From: Nyssa sinensis | Lineage: Eukaryota; Streptophyta; Magnoliopsida; Cornales; Nyssaceae | Direction: 5' to 3' | DNA length: 64,000 nucleotides | NCBI GenBank assembly: GCA_008638375.1 | Contig: CM018052.1 | Coordinates: 4,977,017 to 5,041,016 of the forward strand | In this document: positions 1-12,600 of the stretch, in pieces | How the letters are laid out: each line of letters begins with the position of its first letter | Position numbering within the stretch: the first letter of the stretch is position 1 | Position numbers and translations under genes: made by a program | The notes under the pieces: model-generated | What the model saw: the letters and a program-made list of their open reading frames with translations, nothing else | What the model was told of the DNA's origin: nothing | Databases searched by the model: none

Positions 1-481
1 TTTGGAATATTGAATATAATTAATTTAGGCTTTTCCAGATCTTAATTTGCATTTATATGACTTACATTAAGCCTAGGGATTTTTTTATAATTTTACACTT
101 TCACACATCACATTTTTTGGTATTCTATTTGCTAAAACGGATTCCACCATTGAGTCTAGAATGCCCAAAAATATTGGGTTACACTATTCTTTTATTTTAA
201 TTAGCATTCATTTGACCTATTTTTGGCCCAAGGGCATTTTGGTAATTTTTATATAATTAAAGGAAATTAAAATTAAAATTTAATTAATTTTTGGGTCATT
301 TCATAATTAATCAAAACTGTTGAGGGTCATTTTATAATTAACCAAAAGTTCTAGGGGTCCAATTATAATCAGAAACTAGTGGGGGCTGAAATGTAATTTC
401 TAAAAACCATTTAAATAAAACCACTTGGTTCACTTAGATTTTAAGTGAACCGGCCCTTAACAATGAAAAACCAACCGGTTC
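1..481 (-). mobile_element. LTR fragment (H), minus orientation, truncated by window edge
   Basis: No gene. The block resembles the middle of the chromovirus-type LTRs elsewhere in the window: a 'taggcttttccagatctt' start like 7733-7750, the recurring 'gggcattttggtaattt' motif, and a CCGGTT-rich stretch at 445-481 matching 8410-8470 and 60660-60705. It stops at 481, where an opposite-orientation LTR start (TGTAACATCCC) begins. The five bases before that, GGTTC at 477-481, may be a target-site duplication, but I did not find a convincing partner downstream. Confidence 0.55.
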
Positions 482-1047
482 TGTAACATCCCAACCCAAA
501 TAAATTAGAATAATTTCATTTATGTCCTAAGGATCAAATAAGAATACCGAGATCAAACTAGGTCAATGAGCATAGTACCAAAATGTAAATCGGGACAAAC
601 CTAGACCAATGACAGTAAACCCCAAATATACTCGAGCTATCATGGTGATGCCAAATGTAGAGATTTTTGTACAGTAATGGGTACATAATTCGAGACAAAC
701 TGTACAATTCAAGAAACCCCGAGACCTAGGAAATCCACGTACGAACAAGTAAACTATACGAGAATACATAAACACAGATATATATATATATATACGTACG
801 TATACAAATTAATACATTTATATGGAAACATATATATGTATATATATTGACAGTACATATATATATATATACGTGAAGTAGTATATATATATGTGTGTGT
901 GTATACGTGTGAGTAAATGTGTGTATAAACACATCTATATATATATATATTAAGATATTGTGTCGGTAAGGTAGTGTGTGTAAGGTGGTGGTGTGTGAGT
1001 ATGTGTGTCATATATATATATATATATATACATATAATATTAAAATA
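482..1047 (+). mobile_element. LTR (G) 5' portion, plus orientation, interrupted by solo LTR F
   Basis: It begins TGTAACATCCCAACCC, the start class seen in the other long LTRs here (TGTAATACCCC at 19597; 9625 read on minus). It runs into an AT/GT microsatellite and is cut at 1047 by solo LTR F. It appears to resume at 50201, where the purine-rich and CCGG-rich blocks follow the order seen in element A's LTR. The 3' end of this LTR was not identified. Confidence 0.5.
775..1045. repeat. AT/GT-rich microsatellite tract
   Basis: Runs of TA, with TG and GTGT segments, lie inside LTR fragment G. Similar TA tracts occur near the 5' end of the other long LTRs (9395-9480, 17437-17515, 51415-51530), so the tract is a family feature. 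It yields spurious Tyr/Ile/Thr/His-rich ORFs. Confidence 0.8.
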
Positions 1048-1151
1048 TGTTACGCCCCGAATTTTCATATGCCCGAGGTGTGAATGAGAATAATAAAATA
1101 AAAGAATTAAATTTATATATTTGTTTTTAATTGGCTTTTACTTGTTAATCT
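1048..1151 (-). mobile_element. Solo LTR F, left part
   Basis: It starts TGTTACGCCCCGAATTTTC, close to the start of element D's LTR (TGTCACGCCCCGAATTTTC at 1152), so both belong to one LTR family in minus orientation. Preceding bases 1043-1047 are AAATA. The continuation at 47517-50200 ends in CA at 50200 and is followed by AAATA (50201-50205), a perfect TSD. The pieces are separated by D with everything nested in it. No internal region or PBS belongs to F, so it is a solo LTR of about 2.8 kb. Confidence 0.8.
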
Positions 1152-1775
1152 TGTCACGCCCCGAATTTTCACAAACCCAAAGAGTGGGTGAAATGAATTT
1201 AAGAAAGGTAAATAAAAGACAATTTAATGGACTCAGTTGATTATTCATTCATTCCCCCATGTTTTCACCAAAATTAGGAGTGAAAATTTATTAACTAGAC
1301 TCACCCAAGATGGGTCCCAAATGGTAGTCAAAAACCTCCCCAACCAATAGTCAAAAATGGTTTAAGTCATGTCTCGAAAATGTCTCTAAATATGTCTTGA
1401 AATAATGGTCCAAATGGGACCCCAAATGTCTTAAGACATAGGCCAAGAATAGGTCAAAAACTCCACCAAAATTTGTCTAAGGAAGTGGCCAAACATAGCC
1501 CATAAGAGTGGCCAAACATGGCCCAATATGGTGCCTAAACATGGCTCAAAAGGTGGTGTCAAACATGGAGTCAAATGGCCTTGAAAAGGTAGGTCATGGC
1601 ATGCCCGTGGCATGGCTAAGCATAGGTGTGCATAGCAGGGCAGTAGTAGGGCAGCACGTGCAAGGGCAGCTGTGCAGGGCGGCAGGGCGCGACGTGGGAC
1701 GGCTAGGGCTGGGGCATGTCCGGGTACTGCTATTGGTTACTGTAGCTACTATTCATTGCTATAATAAACCAGTAG
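1152..1775 (-). mobile_element. Element D, 3' LTR, left part
   Basis: U5-side end of D's left (3') LTR, read on minus. It starts TGTCACGCCCC, has a conserved block to about 1600, a GC-rich variable block (about 1610-1735) and a CCAAT-like and TATA-like stretch at about 1730-1770. It is homologous to both arms of the palindrome at 46434-47511. It is interrupted at 1775 by the Athila element with TSD AGTAG (1771-1775 and 39675-39679) and resumes at 39680. D's own TSD AATCT lies at 1147-1151 and 47512-47516. Confidence 0.85.
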
Positions 1776-3427
1776 TGATGAGTGAGTGAAAGTGCACTCT
1801 AAATACTCTATTATTATATTAAAATGCTAAAATGTGAATAGAAATGTGAGATATAATTTATATTATCTAATTTAATTTCTATTGACAGTGAGATATGTTT
1901 GAACATTATTTTATGACATATTTAGTTTTATGACATATTTTCTGTTTAAGTGAGCTTATTAATATATTTATTGAATTAGGGAAGCATTGAAGGTAAAAGA
2001 AGAGATATGGAGTATATTGTGCAATTTTTAACTTTTAGGCAGATTTAATCTATGGAGCTTCAATTGAGATTTGGATGGCGTTAGAGTTTCATAATGAGAA
2101 AGTAGTCTTTATGAAGTTTTTAGAGGACGTCTTAAGCTTTTCAGAAAGGTCTAGTTTGCAAAAATCCGAGTTCGTTTGGGCTTCCAAACATTGTTTCAAA
2201 GTCCGGCCTGAGAAGCTGATCCGAATCTTGATTGAAGTTGGATTCCTGTCCGAACCAGTAAACTTCAGTGGGTCATAACTTGAATTTTTGAAGCCTAATT
2301 AGGTGATTCAAAATCTTAAATTTATCTACACATCCAAGGTTACAACTTCCATCAAGATCTCAAATCAAGATTCAGTCGTTATCTGGTAGAAAAAGGAACC
2401 TAAAGGTTGCGGCTACAAGGAAAGAAGAAAAAAAAAGAGAAGAAAAGTCAACAAGGTGCGGCTGGAACGGCTTGGGCGCAAGGCCAAGAAGCAGAATAGA
2501 AAAAAAGAGAAAAGAAAGAAAGGTAAAGAAAAGTCAAACAAGGTGGGCCCGGTTGAATAGAAAGAAAAAAAAGAAAAGAAAAAGAAGGCTTAAGGGATGG
2601 GAAAGAAAATGAGGAAACGGTTGAGCTTGGAGGCATGCGGCTGCTGGAATGGGCTTGGGGTGAGGGCTAAATTAAAAGGCATGGGTCCAGGCATTGTTTT
2701 AAAGAAGCGGTCCAGGCGGAAGAGAAAAAAAAGAATTAAAAAGGCTGATGCGGCGCTGAGGAGAACAGGAAGAAGGGCGCAAGACAAGAGGTGCTGGTTT
2801 TGCAAAAACGGCAGGAAGAAAAGAGAAAAAAAGCAGCCGCAGGCTGCTTGATGGTACATTTTCCTTGACATTTATGTGGTCCATCGTCTGTATGGGTAAC
2901 TAAATTCTCAAGTAGGGCTAGGGATGAACTTGTACACTAGATGGTATTTTTAATTTATTTTTGATTCATGTACTGAATTTTCATTTATTAAAATTCTTGT
3001 TTTATCATTCTCAATTTATTGTTAGTGTTTTCTTCTCCGAATAATTATAGAGTTTATTCCATTTATAGATTCAGTCATGCTTTTTCTATTGAATGGATTA
3101 GTTCTTTGATTATGTTTGGATCAATTGATTATTTATAGTGATTTAATTCTTTGTTGCAATATTGCTCACTGGGTATATTGTTGTCGTTGGGTTTTCTCAA
3201 TGTGGATAACAATTTGCGTGATTTAAAAGTGATGAATGATTTTTTAAAAGGTTACATTTGGTTTAATTTTGGTTTATAATTTTATATCTTCCGATTGAGA
3301 TTTTTGGAATTAAATTTTCAATTGACTTATCAGTGAATTAAAAATAATTAAAATACCGTATATGTGCAAGGGATTCCCGACGCTCTACTGTTCGTTAATT
3401 TAAATATTATTTCCATTAATCACTCTG
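1776..3427 (+). mobile_element. Athila element 5' LTR, 3' end missing
   Basis: It aligns with the 3' LTR (37851-39505) from TGATGAGTG onward, including the purine-rich block 2405-2850. Similarity ends near 3427. The last 170 bp or so of the 3' LTR (about 39505-39674) has no counterpart here, and no TGGCGCC-type PBS follows. Deletion or replacement of the LTR end and PBS is inferred. Confidence 0.8.
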
Positions 3428-3670
3428 TTCGTATATGTGTAGAAGAATCATTAGATAGTTTTTCTTTTCAACAGTTTGTAAATGCGATAACTTCATTCCC
3501 TTTTTTTACTTACAGCATTATTATTTTATTTTATTTTATTTTATTTGTTTATTTATTTTTATTATTATCTTGCATGCATAGTAGGTATAGGGATGTATTA
3601 GGTCGATTTGCTTGTAGGCCTGTGTTAGAGCCAGATTCAGAGTCTAATTTTTCTATTTTTTTCTAATTTT
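3428..3670 (+). other. Athila leader (untranslated) sequence
   Basis: T-rich stretch between the truncated 5' LTR and gag, with an ATTTT-type repeat around 3518-3560. No PBS is recognisable. Nothing else is seen. Confidence 0.5.
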
Positions 3671-5020
3671 TTGTTTGATAATTCTTCTAATTTTGAAAAT
3701 ATGCGTGAACACGAGGATCAACCCACTAGGACCCTTCAGGATTACCTCCATCCTACACGCACAGCCACACCATCATGCATCAGGTTTCCACCCAATATTC
3801 GTCAAATTGATGTTAAAACGAGGGTGATACAGTTACTTCCTACATTTCATGGTTTGGAAAATGAAAATCCATATGTGCACATTAGGGAGTTTGAAGAAGT
3901 AGTTGCGACTTTCCATAGTCAAAATGCAACACTGACATTGTGAGACTTAAGTTTTTTCCTTTCTCTTTGAAGGATAGAGCTAAGAGTTGGCTATACTCAC
4001 TAAGACCACGGTCGATTGGATCGTGGAATGAAATGACTCAGGTTTCTTTACTAAATAGTTTCCCCAACATAAAACCAATGCTTTAAAAAAATAGATCTCC
4101 ACCTTTGCACAAAAGGACAGTGAGACTTTGTATCAATCTTGGAAGAGATTTAAGGAATTATTGAGTGTGTGCCCTCACTATGGGTATGAGAGTTGGCGTC
4201 TAGTAAGTTACTTCTATAAGGGACTTACACCTAAAGAGCACCAATTTGTAGAGATGATGTATAACGGTGAATTTTTGCAGAAAGATCCTAATGAGGCCAT
4301 AGAGTACTTAAATGAGTTTGTTGAAAAAGCTCACACTTGGACATGACCTAGTGCTCTTGAGAGCACAAATAGGTCGCGACCTACAGGGAATCAAAATGGT
4401 GGTGAGATTTATCATCTCAGGGAGGAGGACAATTTGAAAGCTAAGGCAGAGATACTCACTAGAGAGTTAGAGGTGTTAAAGGCTAGGGACTTAAAGCCAA
4501 CATACTTGGCTAATCATGCAGTCTTTTAGACCATGTTTGGTGTGTGAAGGGGTAGATCACCTCGCCCAAGAGTGTCCCACATTTTTTGAGATGAGAGGGA
4601 TGTATGATGAACAATGTAATACCTTAGGTATATATAAGAAGCCTTTCACACCCTTCTCTGAGACCCACAATCCGGGGTGGCAAAATCACCCAATTTTAGC
4701 TGGAAGTCTGAAAACCAGCCACCTGCACAGCCCTCTAGATCATACCCTACACCATATCATGCACTTTCATCTTCTAAGAATTCTTTAGAAGACACTTTGC
4801 ATGTTTTTATTGAAGCACATGGTAAGACTAATCAAAAGTTTGAATCTTTGATTACGCAGGTTGTGGAAGAAAATAAGGAGATAAAGAGCCAAGTGTCCAA
4901 ATTGATGAGCTCTTCGAGTGTGATTAAACGAGGTAGATTCCCTTCCCAAGCTCAATCCACACCCCATGGTCAACACATGGCGCAAGAGAATTTGAAGGAT
5001 GGAAATGCCATTGTGACTTG
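3671..5020 (+). pseudogene. gag: Athila gag pseudogene
   Basis: Encoded the capsid/nucleocapsid polyprotein of the Athila element. Fragments in successive frames match Athila-type Gag: 3671-3943 (includes 'TATPSCIRFPPN' and 'QLLPTFHGLENENPYVHI'), 3944-4127 (with stops), 4128-4346 ('WRLVSYFYKGLTPKEHQFVE') and 4516-5020. A CCHC zinc knuckle is readable at about 4534-4575 (CLVCEGVDHLAQEC, spacing C-x2-C-x4-H-x4-C). The likely start is ATG 3671 or 3701. In-frame stops (after 3943, near 4085 and 4346) and frameshifts make it non-functional. Confidence 0.85.
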
Positions 5021-6251
5021 AAGTGGTAAGTCATTACACATCCCAACAATTGACAAATCAAGGGATTTGGAAAAGGATCAAGATGGTAGTAATGCCAAGC
5101 TGCCCAAGGAAATAGAGATGACAAAGAACCCTGTTAAAGTACCATTCCCACAAGCTTTAAAATCAACCAAGCGAACTTTGGATCCTAACAATGAAATCCT
5201 AGAGAATCTTAGGTAGGTAAAAATCAATCTTCCTCTTTTGCATGTGATTAAACAAGTTCCTACTTATGCAAAAATTCTTAAAGATTTGTGTACAGTTAAA
5301 AGCAAGCACTATGTGAAGAAGACAGCATTCCTGACAGAGTAAGTTAGTGCTCTAATTGAGTAGAGGACTCCTCCCAAGTACAAGGATCCTGGTTGTCCAA
5401 CCATCGCATGCAGCATTGGAAATCATGAGTTTGGACAAGCTTTGCTTGATTTAAGAGCTAGTGTGAATTTAATGCCTTATTCTATTTATTTGTAGATGGG
5501 GTTGAGAGAAATCAAAGCAACTTATATGGTATTGCAATTGGCTAACCGTTCAGTCAGAGCGCCACGGGGTGTGGTAGAGGATGTTCTGATTCAAATTAAT
5601 AAATTTTATTATCCTATTGATTTCATAATCCTTAACACTAGCTTTATTGTTGACTCTACTTCAAAAATTTCTTTGATTTTAGGTAGGCCTTTCTTTGCCA
5701 CTACTAATGCTCTTATTAATTGCAGGAATGGGCTCATGAAGTTGTCTTTTGGAAACATGACTCTCGAGGTGAATATCTTCCATATTGGAAAACAGCCAGA
5801 AGAGGAGGATGAGAGCTGCCAGATGTACATGATTGATTCATTCGTTGATTCACTCATGGATAGGGGAGTTCTTGCAACTCATGATTTTGATCCCCTTGAG
5901 CATTTTCTTGTTAATTCTGAGTTTGATTATATTACTGATCCATCTAATGTGGTTGATATTTGTGCTATTTTTTATAGAACTCAGGATTATAGAGCACAGG
6001 CATGGCAACCGAAGTTTGAGAAGTAGCCTAAAAAAGGTGAAGAGCAGATTCCTTCAAGTGTAAAAGCACCAAAAGTTGAATTGAAGCCTTTGCCCAAGGG
6101 TTTAAAGCATGCCTTCCCTCGTCCAGGTGATACTTTTCCTATTATTATCTCATCTGAATTGTCCGAGTCTCAAGATGAGAGATTAATTCAGACCCTAAGT
6201 AAGCATAGGTTAGTTATAGGTTAGAGCATTGCTGATATAAAAGGTGTTAGT
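5021..6251 (+). pseudogene. Athila protease region and start of RT, pseudogene
   Basis: The aspartic protease part of the Gag-Pol precursor. The block 5400-5760 reads like Athila protease, including 'LILGRPFFATTNALI' (the ILGRPF hallmark). The active-site region reads 'LLDLRASVNLMP': the expected DLGAS-type motif has Arg in place of Gly, so the site is probably dead. A stop follows at about 5494. The longest open stretch is 5496-6026. After 6026 it becomes the linker before RT, also with stops. It is cut at 6251 by element A, and coding continues in frame at 17679. Confidence 0.8.
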
Positions 6252-9200
6252 TGTCACGACCCAAAACCCACCCTATGCGGATTAGGGATCCATGACCCGG
6301 GTCTACGGCCCGTGGGCCGTTCCCCGTCCCAAAAGGATCTAAAATGCTGGGTAAGGTTTTAACAAAAGCATTTCTTAATCATCAAAACATCTGGTAGCAC
6401 AGTTAGTTCACCATTTGATGCATGTCCAAAAATTATAAGTGTTAAATACAGATCCTTCAAAAACAAAACCAACAAACAGGACCGTGGTGACATGGGAGTA
6501 TTAAGACCTGACAATATTCAACTTAATATAAAACTCGCCAAAACAGCTACCAGTAACTAGCAGCGTCTAAATCCCTGGAGCGCCTGAGGGTTCCCCAAAT
6601 TCTTGTTGTCCTGAAAAATTTAAGGGAGAAGGGGTGAGCTAGTAGCCCAATAAGTAATTTCCTGGCTTTAATGTGGGTTCGGGTTTGTCCAATGAAATGA
6701 TAGAACAAAGAATAACAGATAGCCAATATGAGCAATAATGAAGGCGTAGCCAGTCACCAAAAATGTGCAAGGTATCGACCCGAGGGTCCAAAAGGCATAT
6801 CCCACAATATAACACAAGAGTCAATAACAAAGCCAAATGAAATTGGGATCTGGCCTATCATGATGGATTGCTGCCACAACAATACGTTAGCCAATCAAAG
6901 ATATACCATGCTTGCAACAATATGATCATTTCACAGGGTATAAAAAGATGATCATACAATGGAAACAAGAATAAGTCAACATCGAGTTCAAATAGCCCAG
7001 ATATACGTGAATTACCCGGGGCCCGGCATACCCCACTAAAACGCACGCTCAGATCTGCCACGGTTCCTCGGGCTCTCTGAAAAGCGTTAGAGCTCTTTTC
7101 AATATAGGTCCCGTAGGACACAACAGACCCTAAGCGGTCTTTTCCCCCACGCAATCTGTGAATGGATGGGTCATTGTGACTGAGCACAACCCCGAGTACA
7201 CACCAAATATCATGACTGACAAAATCCCATACAAGATGTACAATCGTACCAACATTTGATATCACAAACAACAAAACACGAAGTGTATGGAATCAGTAGA
7301 ATGTATCTCAAAACTGGTCATGGTATGATAGTGTAATAATATTCAAATATCAATGATCAATCTCAACGTGAGGTGAGCAAGCAAATCAAATCCAAAATCA
7401 GGTAAACTGATATCTACAAGTCAATTGGCTCAATCAAGTGCATCAGGTAGTAACGGAGTACAAATTGGCAGCATATGAACAATAACGTGACTGGCTGGGA
7501 ATAACCCATATTAAAGCGTCAGAATTACTTACTTCAAAAATGATTCTCAGTAGTTCAACTAATTAAAGTCTCCTTCCCCTTCTCTTTTGACGTGCCTGTC
7601 AATTAAAAATAACTCAGTCTATAACTGTAATCGAACCATACTCGATATTCAAATTCGCTAATCTTGGCTATCGGTATCTCTATTACTGATTTAGATGTCG
7701 TCATTGTATTCGGAACGTCGAATAAAATAAGTTTAGGCTTTTACAGATCTTAAATCGGATTCCTGAATTGAAAAGGGCAAAACTGTCCTTTGGCATGTTA
7801 CGGTCACTTTCTCCCCGGGACCTCTTTTCATAATTTCAACCTCACCGTTGAATTCAGTGGGTCCGAGATAGTTAAAATACTTATATGACTTAACTTATTT
7901 GGACACAGGGGTATTTTTGTCATTTTATGGGCCTTTATTTTTCAGGGCCTCATCTCACGTTGTAGACCTCACCATTGGACTCAGTAGGTCCAAGATAGTA
8001 GGAATTCATATATGACTTGTCTAATTTGGACACCGGGGTATTTCGGTCATTCTAGTATTTATGTCTTATATCCCGGGGTCTCGTCTCGTGAAATGGACCT
8101 CACTATTGAGTCCGGAAGGTCCGAGATAATAAGTTTTGACTTTTCATTTGCCTTGTTTGGACTTCGTTTGACTTGTTTGTGAACCAGGGGTAAAATGGTA
8201 ATTTTACTCATTAATAAAATAATTAAAATAATTATTTTATTATTTAATTAATTTCTCAGGGGTTTAAATGCACAGTTTTTCAGAAATCTGGGCCACTGTA
8301 CAATATTTCAAAACAGTTGGGGTTATGCCGTAATATTAGAAAGCATTTGGGGGTCAAAACAGAATTTCTATAACTAAGGGTTCAAACCCATTGGTTTTAG
8401 GGTTCCAGAATTGAACCGGTCCAACATACTGTGAACCAACCGGTTCACTGACCCTTAGAAAACCGGTTGACAGGTCACGCTGACATCAGCCCTAGCAACT
8501 AAGTGCCCCATCAGATCCGGTCGGGTCCCGACCCGACCCAGATCCGCGACTGACCCGCCCAACCGCCGACCCGACAGCCCCCCCTTCTTCCCCGACTTTC
8601 CGGTCATCCCTTCCGACCATCCAGCCGGTCGCCGGAAAAACGGCCAGCCGTTATTTTTGCCCCATTTTCACGTTGAAACTTCAAGATCTTTAACCCAAAC
8701 GACTTCTAATGTTTTAATAACTAATTTAAACTAGCTTGGGACCTCGGTTGTGGCTGTTTTCCAAGACCCATTTCCGGTTTTCCGGCCACCATGCCCATTT
8801 TCCGGCCGAACCCATTTTTTGATTTTCATGCATTTTCTTCTTCTGGTTTCACTCCAAATTTTCTCAAACCTTCATTATAGATCATATAGAACATTTTCAG
8901 ATCATTTAAATGAAAGAATACACATGAAATGATAGTTTCAAGTCTTTAGGCCGTAACCTGCAACTGAGGGTTTCTCCCTCCTCTCTTAACCATTTGCTTT
9001 GATTTTTGTGGCCTTGGAAACCTCATGCTATGTCCTCTAAGACCCTAAGCTCAGAATTAAACAAATCATGCTTTAAATTTACGAAACAGAAGTGAGAACC
9101 CTTACCTAAATTTCTGGTTTCTTGGTGTTGGTTGCCTCTCCTCTTCACTTCTGATCCTCTCTTCTCCTCCTCAGAAGCTCCTCATTTCTCCTTCACTCTT

Positions 9201-9625
9201 CCAGAATGTAGAGAGAGAGAGAGATGTTTGTATATGTGTATATATCTATACATGTGAGGTACACTTGGGAATGGTCCCTTGCTTCTTTCTCACTCAACCA
9301 AGCATGCTTAGCCATGCCTCTACCCCTGATTTTCTGATTTCCACCATGCTCCTACTAGTCTAGGTTAGGTAGCCTTTTTATTTTTATATTACATATATAT
9401 ATATATTCACATATATATATATATATTTTTCTCCTTTGTTACTTTTTATATATAGATATATGTATATATATCCATACATGTGTGCATGTATGCATGCATG
9501 CATGCATACTTGCACGTATTACGATGTTGGGTCTTATTTAATCAATAGGTCATTTTATAACTAATAAAGTGTTACCCGACCCGGCTTGTCTCGATACTCG
9601 TGCCAGTTCGGGTCGGGGTATTACA
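6252..9625 (-). mobile_element. Element A 3' LTR (left copy)
   Basis: Starts TGTCACGACCC and ends GGTATTACA at 9625. It contains blocks shared by other long LTRs here: repeated 'ggggtatttttgtcatttt' motifs (7900-8220), CCGGTT blocks (8410-8470), a GC-rich stretch with GGTCGGG/CCCGACC inverted repeats (8515-8580), pyrimidine-rich sequence and TA microsatellites (9395-9480). Small antisense ORFs recur in both LTR copies (6858-7274 and 14894-15310) but carry no recognisable domain. Confidence 0.95.
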
Positions 9626-9670
9626 TCCTTACCTTCTAAAAAAAAAGTTTGTCCCCAAACTTAGCTCATG
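9626..9670 (-). promoter_or_regulatory. Element A polypurine tract and adjacent hairpin
   Basis: Read on minus, just upstream of the 3' LTR start TGTAATACC, is the purine-rich AGAAGGTAAGGA, the likely plus-strand primer. Before it lies a perfect 7-bp inverted repeat, AAGTTTG (9645-9651) and CAAACTT (9656-9662), with a 4-nt loop (GGGA on the sense strand). The gag-pol stop codon is at 9671-9673. Confidence 0.8.
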
Positions 9671-12600
9671 CTAAGACTGAAATAACTGGGGGTACTTAGT
9701 TTTCATGGCATCCTCTCTTTCCCAAGTAGCTTCTTCAATTTGGTGATTTTTCCAGAGTACCTTCACCAAGGGAATAGACTTGTTCCTCAGAACTTGGTCT
9801 CGACGGTCCAAGATCTGTACTAGATGCTCGACATATGTCAGATCTTCTTGCACGTCCAGTGGTTCGTGCTCGATCACTTGGCTGGGATCATGTAAGCACT
9901 TCCTCAACATGGATACGTGGAAGACATTGTGCACATGTGCTAATTCCGCTGGCAACGCAAGTCGGTATGCTACTGGTCCGACCCGTTTTATAACCTCAAA
10001 GGGTCCAATGTAGCGGGGTCCCAGCTTCCCTTTCTTCCCAAATCTTACCACGCCCTTCATGGGTGACACTTTTAGAAACACAAGGTCGCCCTTTTCAAAT
10101 TCTAGCTCACGTCTCCGGACGTCGGCATAGCTCTTTTGACGACTTTGGGTTGCTAGCAGTCGCTGCTTGATTATTCGGATCTTTTCTGAAGTCTGCTCTA
10201 CCATCTCAGGGCCATATAACTTCCTCTCGCCTATTTCAGTCCAGCACAGTGGAGACCGGCACTTCCTACCATATAGTGCCTCATATGGAGCCATCCCAAT
10301 GCTAGACTGGTAGCTGTTATTATAGGCGAACTCTACCAGTGGAAGTGAATCCTCCCAGCTCCCTTTGAAATCCAAAACACAAAATCTCAATAAGTCCTCC
10401 AGTGTTTGAATGGTTTTCTCAGACTGCCCGTCAGTCTCGGGATGGTAGGCTGTGCTGAGGCTGAGCTCCGTGCCCATTGCTTCCTGTAAGCTTCTCCAGA
10501 ATTTGGACACGAACCTCGGATCTCGGTCAGACACAATAGATACTGGGACTCCGTGCAGTCGAACAATCTCCTGGATATAGAGCGCTGCCAATCGCTCTAA
10601 TGACTGGGTTGTCTTAGTTGCTAGGAAGTGAGCCGATTTTGTCAATCTATCAACAATCACCCATATCGAGTCACTCCCTCGAGGCGTCTTAGGCAACCCG
10701 GAGACAAAGTCCATAGTGATATGCTCCCATTTCCACTCGGGTATTGGGAGCGGCTGTAATGGTCCACTCGGCCTTTGGTGTTCGACTTTAATCTGCTGGC
10801 ATTTAATACATCGTGCTATAAACTCAGCTATGTCCTTCTTCATCCCTGGCCACCAGTAGGTCGTCTTGACGTCGTGGTACATTTTAGTGCTTCCTGGGTG
10901 TACAGCAAACCTCGAATTGTGTGCCTCATCCAGAATCTCTTTTCTGATCTCGGGCGTGTCTGGCACACAAATCCGATCTCTATAACACAGCATTCCATCG
11001 CGCACCACGAATTCTGAGTTCTTCCCTGACTCAGTTTCTTCACGGAGCTTGACCAGTTTCTCGTCGTGCTTTTGTTGCCCTCTAATCTTGTCCACAATTG
11101 TCAGTCCGACAGTGACATTAGCGAGTACTGCTCCAGTACTGGGCAGAACCACCTCAATTCCCATTTCCTCTAGATCCCTCTGTATCTCTCGCTGTGTAGT
11201 CAACAAACAAGCAAGGCTCCCTGAAGACTTACGACTGAGAGCATCAGCTACTACATTGGCTTTTCCGGGGTGATACTGGATGCTAAGCTCATAATCTTTA
11301 ATCAGCTCTAACCATCGGCGTTGCCGCATGTTGAGCTCCTTCTGTGTAAAAAGGTACTTGAGGCTCTTATGGTCTGTGAAGATCTCACAGGTCGCCCCAT
11401 AAAGATAATGCCTCCAAATTTTCAATGCAAACACTACAGCTGCTAGCTCCAGATCATGAGTCGGGTAGTTCTTTTCATGGGGTCTCAACTGTCTCGACGC
11501 ATAGGCTACTACCCGGCCCCTCTGCATCAGCACACACCCCAAGCCTTTGTGTGAGGCGTCACTATAAATCACGAAGCCTTCGATCCCATCTGGCACTGTC
11601 AAAATAGGGGCTGATACCAGACGGTCCTTCAGCTCCTGAAAGCTCTTCTCTCGCTCCTCAGTCCATACAAATGGGGTATTCTTACGAGTCAACTGTGTGA
11701 TCGGCACGGCTATTTTGGAAAAATCCTGGACAAAGCGCCTATAATACCCAGTTAAACCCATAAAGCTCCGGACTTCAGTGACGCTGGTCGGTCTGGACCA
11801 ATTCACGATGGCTTCTATCTTTTGTGAATCCACTGAAACGCCATCTTTAGAAACCACGTGGCCTAAAAATGATATGCTGGGAAGCCAGAACTCACACTTC
11901 TTCAACTTTGCGTACAGTTTCTGCTCCCTCAGCTTCTGCAAAACTTTTCTTAGATGCACTTCGTGATCTTCTGGACTCTTAGAGTAGATTAAGATGTCGT
12001 CAATAAATACTATCACGAAGTCATCCAAGTACGGCTTGAAGACCCTGTTCATTAAGTCCATGAATGCGGCTGGGGCATTTGTCACTCCAAATGGCATTAC
12101 TAGGAACTCGTAGTGCCCGTATCGAGTCCTGAATGCTGTTTTCTGTACATCCTCTGGCCTGACCTTGAGCTGGTGGTATCCCGATCTCAAGTCTATTTTA
12201 GAAAACATTTGTGCTCCCTTTAGCTGATCGAACAAGTCATCCACCCTTGGCAGTGGGTACTTGTTCTTGATGGTGACCTTGTTAAGTTCGCGATAATCAA
12301 CACATAACCGCATGGTCCCATCTTTCTTTTTGACAAACAACACTGGGGCACCCCATGGCGACGAGCTAGGCCGTATGAATCCTTTGTCTAGCAATTCTTG
12401 CAGTTGCAGCTTTAATTCCTTCAGCTCAGTCGGCGCCATTCTATATGGGGTTTTAGACACTGGTGTCGTACCGGGAATCACATCAATACAGAACTCGATC
12501 TCTCGGTCTATGGGCATGCCAGGAAGGTCATCAAGAAATACATCAGGGAACTCCCGGGCAACTGGGATCTGATCCAGAATAGGCTCTTGTGAGTGGGCAT

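Noticed and set aside
754..1068. Tyr/Ile/Thr/His-rich ORFs
   Set aside because: TA/TG microsatellite translation.
1508..1789. 93-aa ORF and similar ORFs around 46724-47186 and 47778-48141
   Set aside because: Fall in the GC-rich variable block of D-family LTRs and in palindrome arms; not conserved between copies.
2597..2871. Lys/Arg-rich ORF and its antisense
   Set aside because: Purine-rich block of the Athila LTR; the other LTR copy has a different frame.
6858..7274. 138-aa minus-strand ORF repeated at 14894-15310
   Set aside because: Lies inside both LTR copies of element A, has no recognisable domain, and exists twice only because LTRs are duplicated.
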